From JAAYCI01 sp964370195 (GTDB lineage Bacteria > Bacillota > Clostridia > Oscillospirales > Ruminococcaceae): a stretch of DNA of 64,000 bases. Where the stretch lies: NCBI GenBank assembly GCA_964370195.1, contig CAYJIH010000001.1, forward strand, positions 1 through 64,000, written 5' to 3'. The number at the start of each line of letters is the position of its first letter. Position 1 is the stretch's first letter. A model generated the notes under the pieces. The model saw nothing but the letters and a program-made list of their open reading frames with translations. It did no database searches and had not been told where the DNA came from. The position numbers and the translations under genes are program-made. Below are positions 25,966 through 34,359 of this stretch, in pieces.

Positions 25966-28266
25966 TTATTCGCCTCCTTTTAAAAGACCGGCCTCGGTAA
26001 AATGTTCTACCAAACGCTGTGGGTTTAGCGGCAAACTGTTTATTTTTACGCCGGTAGCATGCAAAACGGCATTTCGTAAAGCCGGTGCCACAGGAATGCA
26101 CGGTGGCTCGCCTAAACTTTTGTTTCCATACGGGCCGGTGGGGTCGCACGTTTCTACAAAATCCACTTGTAATTCCGGTGTATCTAAGGAGGTGGGCAAT
26201 TTGTAATCAAGCAAATTACCGTTAAGAAGGCGTGCATCATCGCCAAAAATAAGCTGTTCCGATAAACCGTATCCAAGGCCCATGCTCATGCCGCCGTGCA
26301 CTTGGGCTTCTGCCAGTTGTGGGTTTAGAAGTTGGCCACAGTCGTGCACATTGATGATGTTAAGCACGTTCACTTTGCCCACGGGAATGTCTACTTCCAC
26401 TTCGGCAAAACATACACCAAACGAGAACGTATTTTCCTTACAGTGATAGGTGGATTCGGCCGTGATATGCACCGATTTTTCTAAGCTATAGATGGCCTCC
26501 AGTGCCAAATCTGCCATTGAAACAAGAGGGGCGCCACTTTCTTTTTCCACAATGATATTGTTTTGAATGTCAAGCGCATCGGCCGATTTTCCTTTGATTT
26601 CTGCGGTGTAGCTAAGCACCTTGTCGCGGAAAATCTCGGCAGTTTGTTTAAGAGCCATGCCCGAAACATACGATTGACGTGAGGCGTAAGCGCCTGTATC
26701 AAATGGGCTGATGTCGGTATCTTGCGTGGACTGAATATGCACTTTATCTTCCGAAATACCAATGGTTTCGGCAGCCATTTGTGTAAACACTGTATCGGCG
26801 CCTTGTCCAATTTCTGTGGCACCCATTTGAACACAAACCGAGCCATCTTGGTTGAGGACAATGCGGGCGGCGGCAGTTTCCAGGCCAATGGGGTGCGTGC
26901 CTGTTTTGTAGCAGTGGATAGCAACGCCAACACCGCGGCGCACAGGGCCGGTTTGTTGTGCATATTGTTTGCGTTTTTCATCCCAGCCAATGGCCTTGCG
27001 CCCTTTTTCTATACATTCAAGTAAACCGCTGGTGTGGCAAGTGATGCCGGTATGTGCATCCACATAGCCTTCTTTCATGCAGTTGAGTTGGCGCACTTCT
27101 AAGGGGTCAAGGCCGAGGTCTTTTGCAATGTCATCCATGTGGCATTCTAGCGCAAATGTAATTTGCGGAATGCCATAGCCGCGCATTGCACCCGATGTGG
27201 CAATGTTTGTGTAAACAACATGCGCATCAAGTTCGTGGCCCAGCTCTTCGTGATACATCATTCGAAATGCATTCGATGCATTGCCTGTGATGGCAAAGCC
27301 GTGTGAAGCATAGCCGCCTTTATTGCTGTAAATACTGCCTTTGCGTGCCATCAAGCGTCCGTCTTTTCGTACGGCTGTTTGTATGGCGATGTTCATGGCG
27401 TGGCGTGTTCTTGTGCAAGCAAACGTCTCTTCCCGTGTTGTTTCCAGCTTTACAGTGCGCCCGCCCAGTTTGGTGGTAAGCCAAGCACATAGTGGCTCAT
27501 ACAATACGTCTTGTTTGTTGCCAAACCCTCCGCCGATGTATGGCTTTATAACACGCACCATGCCAAATGGGATATCAAGTGCCTGCCCAATTACGCGGCG
27601 TGTGATATGTGGAATTTGCGTTGAGGATACAACCACAATGCGGCTTCCTTCCATATAAGCATAGGCAACCGGTGGTTCGATGTGGCAATGTTGCACGGCT
27701 TGGGTGTTGTATTCGGCTTCTATCATGGCAATATCATCGCGTTTTGCAAGTTCTTCCATCGAAAACTCGCCCACTTGATTATGCACTTCTTTTAAAATGT
27801 TGTTTGGAAACGCTTCGTGCAACGGTTCTTGTTCTTCGTTAGCAGTGGTTTTTGCATCGGTGAGTGCAGGGTATTCTTGATATTCCACCTTAACAAGATG
27901 TACGGCTTTTTCAGCAGCCAAGGCATTTTCGGCCACTACCACAGCAATGTCATCGCCATAAATACGCACACGCTCGTTTAGAAGCCTGCGGTCGGCAATG
28001 TCTTGGTGAGAAGCTTCTATGCTCCACGGATGTCCGGCTGTGGGGAAGCTGTGTGCCGGGGCATCGAAACATGTGAAAATATTCACAACACCGGGCACTT
28101 CCAGTGCGCGGCTCACATCAAACGATAGCACACGGCCGTTCGCAATGCTGCTACGCACCACTTTTGCCACTAGGGCATTTGCTGGGGATAAATCGTCTGT
28201 GTATTTAGCGCGTCCGGTTACCTTGTCATACGCATCCACACGTGTAATTGATTGTCCGGTTCCCAA
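25966..28266 (-). CDS. xdhA: Molybdenum-binding catalytic subunit, probable xanthine dehydrogenase
   Basis: The 766-residue subunit hydroxylates a heterocycle, most likely hypoxanthine/xanthine, with water as oxygen source. It begins directly with the aldehyde-oxidase/xanthine-dehydrogenase a/b hammerhead domain (VTGRAKYTDD) and continues with the cofactor-binding domain: IGGGFGNKQD, TSGAMRGYG with the substrate-arginine region, EIGQGADTVFTQ, and GEPPCIPVAPALRNAV carrying the catalytic glutamate. The start is TTG with GAGAGGGGGT upstream. A nearby deoD, xdhC and moeA favour a purine substrate over an aldehyde, but this rests on context; related enzymes act on nicotinate or other rings. Confidence 0.88.
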   Translation of the reverse strand: MGTGQSITRVDAYDKVTGRAKYTDDLSPANALVAKVVRSSIANGRVLSFDVSRALEVPGVVNIFTCFDAPAHSFPTAGHPWSIEASHQDIADRRLLNERVRIYGDDIAVVVAENALAAEKAVHLVKVEYQEYPALTDAKTTANEEQEPLHEAFPNNILKEVHNQVGEFSMEELAKRDDIAMIEAEYNTQAVQHCHIEPPVAYAYMEGSRIVVVSSTQIPHITRRVIGQALDIPFGMVRVIKPYIGGGFGNKQDVLYEPLCAWLTTKLGGRTVKLETTREETFACTRTRHAMNIAIQTAVRKDGRLMARKGSIYSNKGGYASHGFAITGNASNAFRMMYHEELGHELDAHVVYTNIATSGAMRGYGIPQITFALECHMDDIAKDLGLDPLEVRQLNCMKEGYVDAHTGITCHTSGLLECIEKGRKAIGWDEKRKQYAQQTGPVRRGVGVAIHCYKTGTHPIGLETAAARIVLNQDGSVCVQMGATEIGQGADTVFTQMAAETIGISEDKVHIQSTQDTDISPFDTGAYASRQSYVSGMALKQTAEIFRDKVLSYTAEIKGKSADALDIQNNIIVEKESGAPLVSMADLALEAIYSLEKSVHITAESTYHCKENTFSFGVCFAEVEVDIPVGKVNVLNIINVHDCGQLLNPQLAEAQVHGGMSMGLGYGLSEQLIFGDDARLLNGNLLDYKLPTSLDTPELQVDFVETCDPTGPYGNKSLGEPPCIPVAPALRNAVLHATGVKINSLPLNPQRLVEHFTEAGLLKGGE

Positions 28267-28348
28267 AACTAAAGACCCCCTCTCAAAATTTGTTTGAACT
28301 AAAAAATTTTAATGAATAACTCGATTACACTGAGCCACTATTTGACTT

Positions 28349-28377
28349 AGAATACCATATTTCATACAAAATTACAA
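28349..28377 (-). promoter_or_regulatory. Promoter of the xanthine dehydrogenase operon
   Basis: On the minus strand TTGTAA (28372-28377) and TATTCT (28349-28354) are spaced by 17 bases. The leader would be about 76 bases. I looked for a purine riboswitch in it and saw none. Confidence 0.55.
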
Positions 28378-28434
28378 GTTTTTTTGCAAGAAGAATAATT
28401 GTTTTTAGTGAAAGTTGCGTTAAATAAAATGAAA

Positions 28435-28463
28435 TTGTGAATTGAAACATTTTTTGTTATAAT
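28435..28463 (+). promoter_or_regulatory. Promoter of deoD
   Basis: TTGTGA (28435-28440), a 17-base spacer and a consensus TATAAT (28458-28463) lie 60 bases before the deoD start. Confidence 0.65.
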
Positions 28464-28479
28464 TTCAGTATACAAAAAA

Positions 28480-28503
28480 CAGCCATCCCCAAGGGGGTGG
28501 CTG
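28480..28503 (+). promoter_or_regulatory. GC-rich hairpin at the 5' end of the deoD mRNA
   Basis: CAGCCATCCC pairs with GGGGTGGCTG (one T-G pair) around a 4-base loop, giving a stem of about 10 bases. It begins roughly 10 bases after the predicted transcription start and ends about 7 bases before the AAGGAAGGAG ribosome binding site, without a T-tract. It may stabilise the mRNA end or be a protein-binding site. Confidence 0.5.
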
Positions 28504-28522
28504 CTAAAGGAAGGAGTTTTTT

Positions 28523-29242
28523 ATGGCTACACCGCATAACAGTGCAGAAAAAGGGGATATTGCAAAAATTGTGTTGATGCCGGGCGACCCGTTGCGTGCA
28601 AAATTTATTGCACAGCGATACTTAGAAAACCCTGTTTTGTTTAACGAGGTGCGTGGCATGCTGGGGTATACAGGGCTTTATCAGGGCAAGAGGGTTTCGG
28701 TGATGGCGCACGGGATGGGCATGCCATCGGTAGGCATTTACTCATACGAGCTTTTCACACATTATGATGTAGACGAAATTGTGCGCATTGGTTCTTGTGG
28801 CAGTTATGCTCCATCACTTAAGGTGTTTGATTTGCTTTTGGCAACAGAGGCGTATTCAGAATCTACTTTTGCAAAAACACATAACGGAACATTGGAAAGC
28901 TGTATAAAACCGAACGAGGCGTTAACAGAGCGTTTGCGCCAAAGCGCCAAAGCGCAAGGCCTGCCTTTGCAAGAGGGACGTGTGCACTGCACAGACGTTT
29001 TCTATAATGGAATACCGGCGCCGGGGCAGAAAAACCACTGGGAAATTGTGCGTGATGAGCACAGCTGCCTTGCGGTGGAAATGGAAAGTTTTGCTTTGTT
29101 CCATAATGCAGCGGTTACAGGGAAAAAAGCAGCTTGTGTTCTTACGGTTTCGGATTCTTTTGTAGAGCAAGCGCAAGCCACAACAAAAGAGCGAGAACAA
29201 AATTTTACAAAAATGGTGGATGTGGCGTTTGGCGTGGTATAA
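28523..29242 (+). CDS. deoD: Purine nucleoside phosphorylase (DeoD type)
   Basis: DeoD splits purine (deoxy)nucleosides with phosphate to the free base and (deoxy)ribose 1-phosphate. The 239-residue protein has the hexameric-type signature: HNSAEKGDIAKIVLMPGDPLRAK (phosphate loop with G and R), GMGMPSVGIYSYEL, RIGSCGSYAP, EMESFALF with the ribose-binding ME residues, and the VSDSF base-binding aspartate. The normal DeoD length is about 235. The start follows GGAAGGAG. It is divergent from the xanthine dehydrogenase operon, which could take the bases released. Confidence 0.95.
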   Translation: MATPHNSAEKGDIAKIVLMPGDPLRAKFIAQRYLENPVLFNEVRGMLGYTGLYQGKRVSVMAHGMGMPSVGIYSYELFTHYDVDEIVRIGSCGSYAPSLKVFDLLLATEAYSESTFAKTHNGTLESCIKPNEALTERLRQSAKAQGLPLQEGRVHCTDVFYNGIPAPGQKNHWEIVRDEHSCLAVEMESFALFHNAAVTGKKAACVLTVSDSFVEQAQATTKEREQNFTKMVDVAFGVV

Positions 29243-29286
29243 AATAGATATGGAATAAAGCGTTTTGCTGCATTTCAATAAGAAAG

Positions 29287-29334
29287 AAAAAAACCATCAA
29301 TTTTGCTGAAAACAGCAACAATTGATGGTTTTTT
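29287..29334. terminator. Terminator shared by deoD and tRNA-Lys
   Basis: ACCATCAATT-TTGCTG (29293-29308) pairs with CAGCAA-AATTGATGGT (29313-29329, one bulged C) around AAAA, with T-tracts on either strand. It ends deoD on the plus strand, and the convergent tRNA gene on the minus strand. Confidence 0.85.
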
Positions 29335-29409
29335 GGTGATCCGTCCGCGGCTCGAACGCGGGACCCTCTGCTTAAAAGGCAGATGCTCTGCCGACTGAGC
29401 TAACGGATC
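29334..29409 (-). tRNA. tRNA-Lys (anticodon TTT)
   Basis: The minus strand folds as a 76-base tRNA: acceptor GATCCGT/ACGGATC, D-arm GCTC...GAGC, anticodon stem TCTGC/GCAGA with loop CTTTTAA (TTT), T-arm CGCGG-region with GTTCGAG, discriminator A and an encoded CCA end. Confidence 0.95.
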
Positions 29410-29459
29410 ATAAGTTCATGTGGCATCTCGGTGGAAACGCTATTGAACTTGCGAAAATT

Positions 29460-29489
29460 ATTATAGCAAACAAAAGGTGGTTTTGTCAA
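29460..29489 (-). promoter_or_regulatory. Promoter of tRNA-Lys
   Basis: On the minus strand a consensus TTGACA (29484-29489) and a consensus TATAAT (29460-29465) are spaced by 18 bases, about 50 bases before the tRNA. Confidence 0.75.
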
Positions 29490-29546
29490 TAGAAAAATAA
29501 AAATAAATTATTTTTATTTTTTTTGATAAAAAATTCGAAATAGTAC

Positions 29547-29575
29547 TTGCAATTACACAAAAGTTTTGTTATACT
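29547..29575 (+). promoter_or_regulatory. Promoter of tRNA-Tyr
   Basis: TTGCAA (29547-29552), a 17-base spacer and TATACT (29570-29575) lie 17 bases before the tRNA 5' end. Confidence 0.7.
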
Positions 29576-29592
29576 AATATGGCACTTGGTAA

Positions 29593-29677
29593 GGGAGAAT
29601 TCCCGAGTGGCCAAAGGGGGCAGACTGTAAATCTGTTGCGTTTCGCTTCGATGGTTCGAATCCGTCTTCTCCCACCA
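29593..29677 (+). tRNA. tRNA-Tyr (anticodon GTA)
   Basis: An 85-base class II tRNA: acceptor GGGAGAA/TTCTCCC, D-arm CCCGAGTGGCCAAAGGGG, anticodon stem CAGA/TCTG with loop CTGTAAA (GTA), a long variable arm, T-loop GTTCGAATC, discriminator A and encoded CCA. Confidence 0.95.
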
Positions 29678-29680
29678 AAA

Positions 29681-29714
29681 CAGACACGCCGTATTGCGGT
29701 GGGTCTGTTTTTTT
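29681..29714 (+). terminator. Terminator after tRNA-Tyr
   Basis: CAGAC...GTCTG with an inner CGCCG/CGGTG pairing forms a stem with one mismatch, directly followed by a T-run. Confidence 0.75.
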
Positions 29715-29784
29715 GTGCGATAAAAAGAAAAAACAGCAGTACAAAGTGAGAAATGAATGCAAACTGCAGGGTGCAAAGTGGGTT

Positions 29785-30321
29785 TTATGAAACCTTCGTA
29801 TGATGAGAGATAAAGATAGGGCCCAGGGTGCCGGATAAAAGGGTGCGTAGTGTATCGGCATCACCTGCAGTGAAATACTGCTTATCAATTAAATAAGCGT
29901 GTGTTGTGTTATAAAAAAAGTAAAAATCATGTTTTGTTTCTACCACTTTTACAAAGTTATGGTAAGGCAAGTTGGCTGTTTCGGAAATGCCGCCCTCTTC
30001 GCTTGTTACCTTTCGGGTGCAACCCGTGGCGGTAAACACGGTGATTTCTGTATTCATGGCGGCATTTGGTTTGGCGCGGAATAAAAGAAGAGGGCGCAAA
30101 AACAACACAAAGGAAAAAAGGATGGAAAACAAAAGCAATACGGCAAGGGATAAAAGAATATCGCCAATCAATATCAATAAAAGCAGTGCCAGCAAAGGGC
30201 AAAGAATCGCCAGCAGTGCCGTGTTGTTAAAACGAGATTTATTGCTACTGTGAAGCAAACGATAACGAAAAAAGCGGGCATAAATTTGTTCGTGTGTGGG
30301 CATTTCTACGCGGCACAGCAT
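29785..30321 (-). CDS. YcxB-like membrane protein
   Basis: The 178-residue protein has two adjacent membrane segments (about residues 35-80, very Leu/Ile rich) and a C-terminal cytoplasmic domain of the YcxB type, seen in NLPYHNFVKVVETKHDFYFF, then YLIDKQYFTAGDADTLRTLL. This family is widespread in Bacillota and has no known function. The ATG at 30321 follows AGAAAGAAGG. It is the only gene between the tRNA genes and the glycan locus, and a terminator separates it from the upstream glycosyltransferases. Confidence 0.75.
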   Translation of the reverse strand: MLCRVEMPTHEQIYARFFRYRLLHSSNKSRFNNTALLAILCPLLALLLLILIGDILLSLAVLLLFSILFSFVLFLRPLLLFRAKPNAAMNTEITVFTATGCTRKVTSEEGGISETANLPYHNFVKVVETKHDFYFFYNTTHAYLIDKQYFTAGDADTLRTLLSGTLGPIFISHHTKVS

Positions 30322-30352
30322 GGTGTTTTGCCTTCTTTCTGGGGTGATGTTG

Positions 30353-30408
30353 ATAGAAAAACACCGTATAAAGAAATGGATGCATATGTTCTTTGTACGG
30401 TGTTTTTT
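30353..30408 (-). terminator. Terminator after the GT2 pair
   Basis: ACACCGTATAAAGAA (30361-30375) pairs with TTCTTTGTACGGTGT (30389-30403) over 15 bases. Read on the minus strand it ends in TTTTT after the stem, just past the stop of the second glycosyltransferase. Confidence 0.85.
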
Positions 30409-30427
30409 ATTTTTTTATGCGCGATGC

Positions 30428-32242
30428 CTATTCAGGCAAAGTGTCACTTTCAGAAAAATCTTCTCGGTCTAGTGTAAGGTTTGGGTTATAAAATGGATCA
30501 TGCAAAAGGTCGTCTCCGTAACGGTCGAGAAGGCGCTCTTGTTCTTCTGTGAAACGGTCTTTGCTTTCGCCTTCTTCATCGCTTCCACGGCTTTTGCTTT
30601 CGTGATGATACAGTTCGGCATACGGGGTAAACAAAATGCTTTTGCCACGGCGGCGCAGGCGCAGGCAAAAATCAACATCATTGTATGCTACGGCAAAATT
30701 TGGGTCAAAGCCGCCAAGCTTATCAAAGGCGTCCGCTTTTACCATCATGCAGGCACCCGTAACGGCCGATAGCTCTTGCACGCAAGATTGGCGGAACATG
30801 TAACCACTGCGTCCGCGATAAGCGTATTTGTGGCTGTGCCCGGCAAAGCCGCCAAGGCCTGTAATAACTCCGGCGTGTTGTACGGTGTTATCCGGATAAT
30901 ACAGCAATGCGCCCACACAGCCCACTTCTTCTAGCTGGCAAAGCTGTAGCATTTCATCAATCCATTCGGGCGTAATTACCTCAGTGTCGTTGTTTAAGAA
31001 TAGTAAGTACGAGCCTTTGGCGCTCTTGCGCCCCCAGTTGCATATCTTGGAGAAGTTAAAGCCTTTTTCATCATAGAATGTCACTTTGAAATTTTGATGG
31101 GTGGAAGCAAATTCTTGATAATAGGTGAATGTTTCCACCATTTGGGAATTGTTTTCGACAACAATTACTTCAAACTGCATGTATTTGGTTGTTTTGTATA
31201 TAGAGCGCAAGCAGCGGTCCAAGTCTGGGATATGATCGCAGCTTGGGATGATGACGGACACCATAGGGCGGCCTTTGATGTCGTAATTTACTTTGTAAGT
31301 AGAGGGATACAGCCCATCTGTAACATTGCCGCGGCGCTCTGTGCGGGCAAGATGGTGGCGGATGGCACGTTTGGCGGCATCTGACACATACGGTTTTGCC
31401 TCTACACCGGTGCTTGTGGATTCATCATGTTGGCGCCAATAATACAATACTTTCGGTAAATGATAAGCACCTCTTGTTATTTCGATGGCGCGCAGTAAAA
31501 AATCATGATCTTGGGCGCCGTCATAATCGGCATTTAGGCCTTCTAAACGCTGAAACAGTTCTTTTCGCACGGCCACAGGATGTCCGATATAGTTGACATT
31601 TAGCAAGTACTGCAAGGAGAAATCCGGTTTAAAGTGGCCCACGTCCGGTTTATGCCAATTGTTGGTGAACAAAGCTTCGTCTGCATAAAGAAGTTGTGGG
31701 TTGACGTCTGCAATACAATGGGCGATTTCATAAAGGGCGTGTGGAGGCAAAATGTCGTCGTGGTCTGCAAAAACAATATGCGAGCCCATGGCCTGGCGAA
31801 CAGCGGCGTTTGTGTTTTCTGCAATGCCCTTATTTTCTACTTTGCGATAGCGGATATCTAATGTCTCATGTTGCTCTAATAGTTCTTCAATCCAGTCGCT
31901 TTCATCGCTGGCGTCGGCCAAGCACAGCTCCCAGTTTGTGTAGGTTTGGTCGGCAAGAGACTGTAAAAGCTCGCTAAAATGTTGGCGTGCCGGGTTATAC
32001 ACGGGCACACAAACACTGAGTTTGGCCCAGCCCACGGTGTTTGCAGTGCGCTGGGCGGCCAGAACGGAGCTGCTGGGTAAGTAGCGCTGGCGCTTTGAGG
32101 CATAGCGGCGTTTTAAAAAACGCAATGTGCGCGCAATGGCTGCACGCAGGCCCTCTGTTCTTAAGATTTCAAAAAAATAATCGCGTAGCTCTTTGCTGCG
32201 CTTTTTTTTCAGTTTTTGCCGAATTTCTTCTGATTGTGCCAT
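30428..32242 (-). CDS. Double-domain GT2 glycosyltransferase (second of pair)
   Basis: The 604-residue protein has two complete GT-A domains. Domain 1 begins at LSVCVPVYNP (about residue 75) with FADHDDILPP as DxD-type motif; domain 2 begins at MVSVIIPSCDHIPDLDRCLRS (about 325) with FLNNDTEVI. It also has the AVAYNDVDFCLRLRRRG acceptor-base region. No membrane segment is seen, so it works in the cytoplasm, probably building a rhamnose/hexose-type surface chain. Close homologue of the preceding gene, 14 bases away; they form one operon. Sugar and acceptor specificity cannot be read from sequence. ATG follows GAAAGGG. Confidence 0.88.
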   Translation of the reverse strand: MAQSEEIRQKLKKKRSKELRDYFFEILRTEGLRAAIARTLRFLKRRYASKRQRYLPSSSVLAAQRTANTVGWAKLSVCVPVYNPARQHFSELLQSLADQTYTNWELCLADASDESDWIEELLEQHETLDIRYRKVENKGIAENTNAAVRQAMGSHIVFADHDDILPPHALYEIAHCIADVNPQLLYADEALFTNNWHKPDVGHFKPDFSLQYLLNVNYIGHPVAVRKELFQRLEGLNADYDGAQDHDFLLRAIEITRGAYHLPKVLYYWRQHDESTSTGVEAKPYVSDAAKRAIRHHLARTERRGNVTDGLYPSTYKVNYDIKGRPMVSVIIPSCDHIPDLDRCLRSIYKTTKYMQFEVIVVENNSQMVETFTYYQEFASTHQNFKVTFYDEKGFNFSKICNWGRKSAKGSYLLFLNNDTEVITPEWIDEMLQLCQLEEVGCVGALLYYPDNTVQHAGVITGLGGFAGHSHKYAYRGRSGYMFRQSCVQELSAVTGACMMVKADAFDKLGGFDPNFAVAYNDVDFCLRLRRRGKSILFTPYAELYHHESKSRGSDEEGESKDRFTEEQERLLDRYGDDLLHDPFYNPNLTLDREDFSESDTLPE

Positions 32243-32256
32243 AGTAAAAACCCTTT

Positions 32257-34128
32257 CTATCGTAAGCCGTAGTTTTCAAGTTTTAAAGTGAGGTGTGGGT
32301 TATAGAATGGGTCGCCCGCCTCTAAAAGTGTAGCGTACTTATGCTGGAAATAAGCAGCTTCTTTCTTGTAGCGCTGCGCCGCGGGGCCGTCGTCGTCGTA
32401 GCCGCGGCTTTTGCTTTCGTAGTGGTAAGCTTCGGCATATGGCGTGAACACGTTTTGATAGCCGGCCTCGCGCAGCCGCAGGCAAAAATCCACATCATTT
32501 AGGGCAACGGCAAAATGTTCTGCATCCATCGCGCCAATGCGCTCGTATAAAGAGCGCTTCACCATTAAGGCGGCCCCTGTAACAGCACTAACATTTTGTG
32601 TGGTGCACAAACGATACATCGAGCCGCCGCTGCCGCGTTTATGTGTTTTGTGGTTCACACCTGCTGTGCCACCAATGCCTACAAACAAGCCGGCGTGTTG
32701 CACGCAGTTGTCTGGGTAGTATAAAAGGGCACCCACAGCGCCTACATCGGGGCGCTGGCTGTAAGAAACCATCTCGCGCAAAAAGCCATCACTAAGAATT
32801 TCTGTATCATTGTTAAGAAGCAAAATATGGTCGCCCACACAGCGGGCAACGCCAAAATTACAAATGGCGGAAAAATTAAATTCACCCTTGTAGCGTAAAA
32901 TACGCAAGGTGCCATGGCGTGCTTCTGCTTCCACATAATAGCTTTCTGTGGCGGCATCGCGCGAATTATTGTCTAAAACCAACACTTCAAAACGTGTCCA
33001 GCCGGCTTTTTTATACAAGGATTCTATGCAGCGGTCTAAATCCTCAATATGGTCTGCATTGGGGATAAGCACGCTGATGAGAGGGCGGCCCCACACTTCA
33101 TAATGTACGTGGTACGAGCCGGGGTATTGATCCTGTGCATTGACAGTGCCGTCTAGGTTTTCCCGTTCCAGATGTTCCTGCAAGGCACGGCGTCCGGCGT
33201 CGATGGCGTCTGGTTTTTGTGAAATATCCTGTGCGGTGGAGTTTTCGTGCCGCCGCCAATAGTACAATACTTTTGGGATGTGATGAATGTGTTCGGCTTT
33301 TTCGGTAAGGCGTAAAACCAAATCGTAATCTTGTGCGCCATCAAAGCCTTCGCGTTCGCAGTTGCCAATGCTCTCTAAAAGCCGATTGCTAAAAGCACAT
33401 AAATGTGTAATGTAATTGCAGCCGCACAGTGTATCCGGCCCATAATCCGGCTTAAAGTGAAAGGCGTGTAAATGTTTTAATGTGCTGTCAAGCACGGCTT
33501 CGTCCGAGTATAAAAGGTCTGCCCCTGTTTCGTTAAAGGCTTTCACCACTTCGTATAGGGCGCCCGGTGCAAGGGCATCGTCGTGGTCTAGCAAAATAAC
33601 GAAGTCGCCCCGGCATTCGGCAAGGCCGTGGTTTGTATTTTTTGCGATGCCACCATTGTGCGAAAGGGGCACATAACGCAAGCGCTTATCTTTTTCGCAG
33701 CGGTTTGTAATCAGCGTTTTGCGGCGAGCTTGTAAGCCGTCTTCGCTTGCGTCGACCAAAATAAGCTCCCAGTTTGCATAGCTTTGTTTTTGGACACTGC
33801 GCAAAAGGTCCTCTAAATAACGAAGAGGTGTATTGTATAATGGCACCACAATGGAGAGCTTGGGCATGGCTGCAAACATAACTTTTCTTTGGGCACGCGT
33901 CTCTTTGCGCAGGGGCAAATCGGCATGGTAAAACCACACATCGCCGCCAACGGATAAGCGATATCGATATAAAAACTCGCGCCACAGCTGCTGTGTTCCC
34001 TCTTGTTTCCATGTGCTTACAGCACGGTTTGCCATGGTTTTTAAGCGAGAAAAAGAAAGGTTGCGCCGCAGGGCTTTGCCCACGGAATCGGGCCCTTTTG
34101 TGGGGTCGTCGCGAACAGTATTTGGCAT
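32257..34128 (-). CDS. Double-domain GT2 glycosyltransferase (first of pair)
   Basis: The 623-residue protein has the same two-domain plan as its neighbour. Domain 1 starts at LSIVVPLYNTPLRYLEDLLRS (about residue 91) with LLDHDDALAPGA; domain 2 starts at LISVLIPNADHIEDLDRCIES (about 340) with LLNNDTEIL and ALNDVDFCLRLREAG. Shared strings such as VGALLYYPDN-VQHAG and FTPYAE-YH-ESKSRG show the two genes arose by duplication. It leads the operon, with its own promoter at 34168-34196 divergent from legB, and GAGGAG before the ATG. Likely role: cytoplasmic assembly of a cell-surface glycan. Confidence 0.88.
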   Translation of the reverse strand: MPNTVRDDPTKGPDSVGKALRRNLSFSRLKTMANRAVSTWKQEGTQQLWREFLYRYRLSVGGDVWFYHADLPLRKETRAQRKVMFAAMPKLSIVVPLYNTPLRYLEDLLRSVQKQSYANWELILVDASEDGLQARRKTLITNRCEKDKRLRYVPLSHNGGIAKNTNHGLAECRGDFVILLDHDDALAPGALYEVVKAFNETGADLLYSDEAVLDSTLKHLHAFHFKPDYGPDTLCGCNYITHLCAFSNRLLESIGNCEREGFDGAQDYDLVLRLTEKAEHIHHIPKVLYYWRRHENSTAQDISQKPDAIDAGRRALQEHLERENLDGTVNAQDQYPGSYHVHYEVWGRPLISVLIPNADHIEDLDRCIESLYKKAGWTRFEVLVLDNNSRDAATESYYVEAEARHGTLRILRYKGEFNFSAICNFGVARCVGDHILLLNNDTEILSDGFLREMVSYSQRPDVGAVGALLYYPDNCVQHAGLFVGIGGTAGVNHKTHKRGSGGSMYRLCTTQNVSAVTGAALMVKRSLYERIGAMDAEHFAVALNDVDFCLRLREAGYQNVFTPYAEAYHYESKSRGYDDDGPAAQRYKKEAAYFQHKYATLLEAGDPFYNPHLTLKLENYGLR

Positions 34129-34167
34129 GGGCAGGGCTCCTCTACATTAACATATTTATACTGAATT

Positions 34168-34196
34168 AGAATAGCACAAAAGCCATATTTCTTCAA
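34168..34196 (-). promoter_or_regulatory. Promoter of the GT2 operon
   Basis: On the minus strand TTGAAG (34191-34196) and TATTCT (34168-34173) are spaced by 17 bases, about 40 bases before the start codon at 34128. Confidence 0.55.
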
Positions 34197-34245
34197 GCAA
34201 AAAAGAAGTGGGCTTGGAAAACAAAGGGGCAATTGTACGCGAAAG

Positions 34246-34275
34246 TTGAAAACAAAGCTCCTTTTATTGTATACT
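34246..34275 (+). promoter_or_regulatory. Promoter of legB and the plus-strand glycan locus
   Basis: TTGAAA (34246-34251), an 18-base spacer and TATACT (34270-34275) give a start near 34282 and a leader of about 78 bases. In the leader CGGTT and AACCG can pair around TGATGCGATGAGGTGA. No riboswitch class was recognised. Confidence 0.6.
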
Positions 34276-34359
34276 GTAAAAAGGTTTATGAAAAAACGGT
34301 TGATGCGATGAGGTGAAACCGCCCTTTGCCAGCCGGAAACAGAGAAATGGAGACAGACG

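Noticed and set aside
28267..28434. Possible purine riboswitch ahead of the xanthine dehydrogenase operon
   Set aside because: The conserved loop and junction sequences of the purine aptamer were not found in the A/T-rich leader.
34276..34359. Possible c-di-GMP (GEMM) or fluoride riboswitch ahead of legB
   Set aside because: Only isolated words such as GCCAGCCGG recall these motifs; the required paired core could not be drawn.
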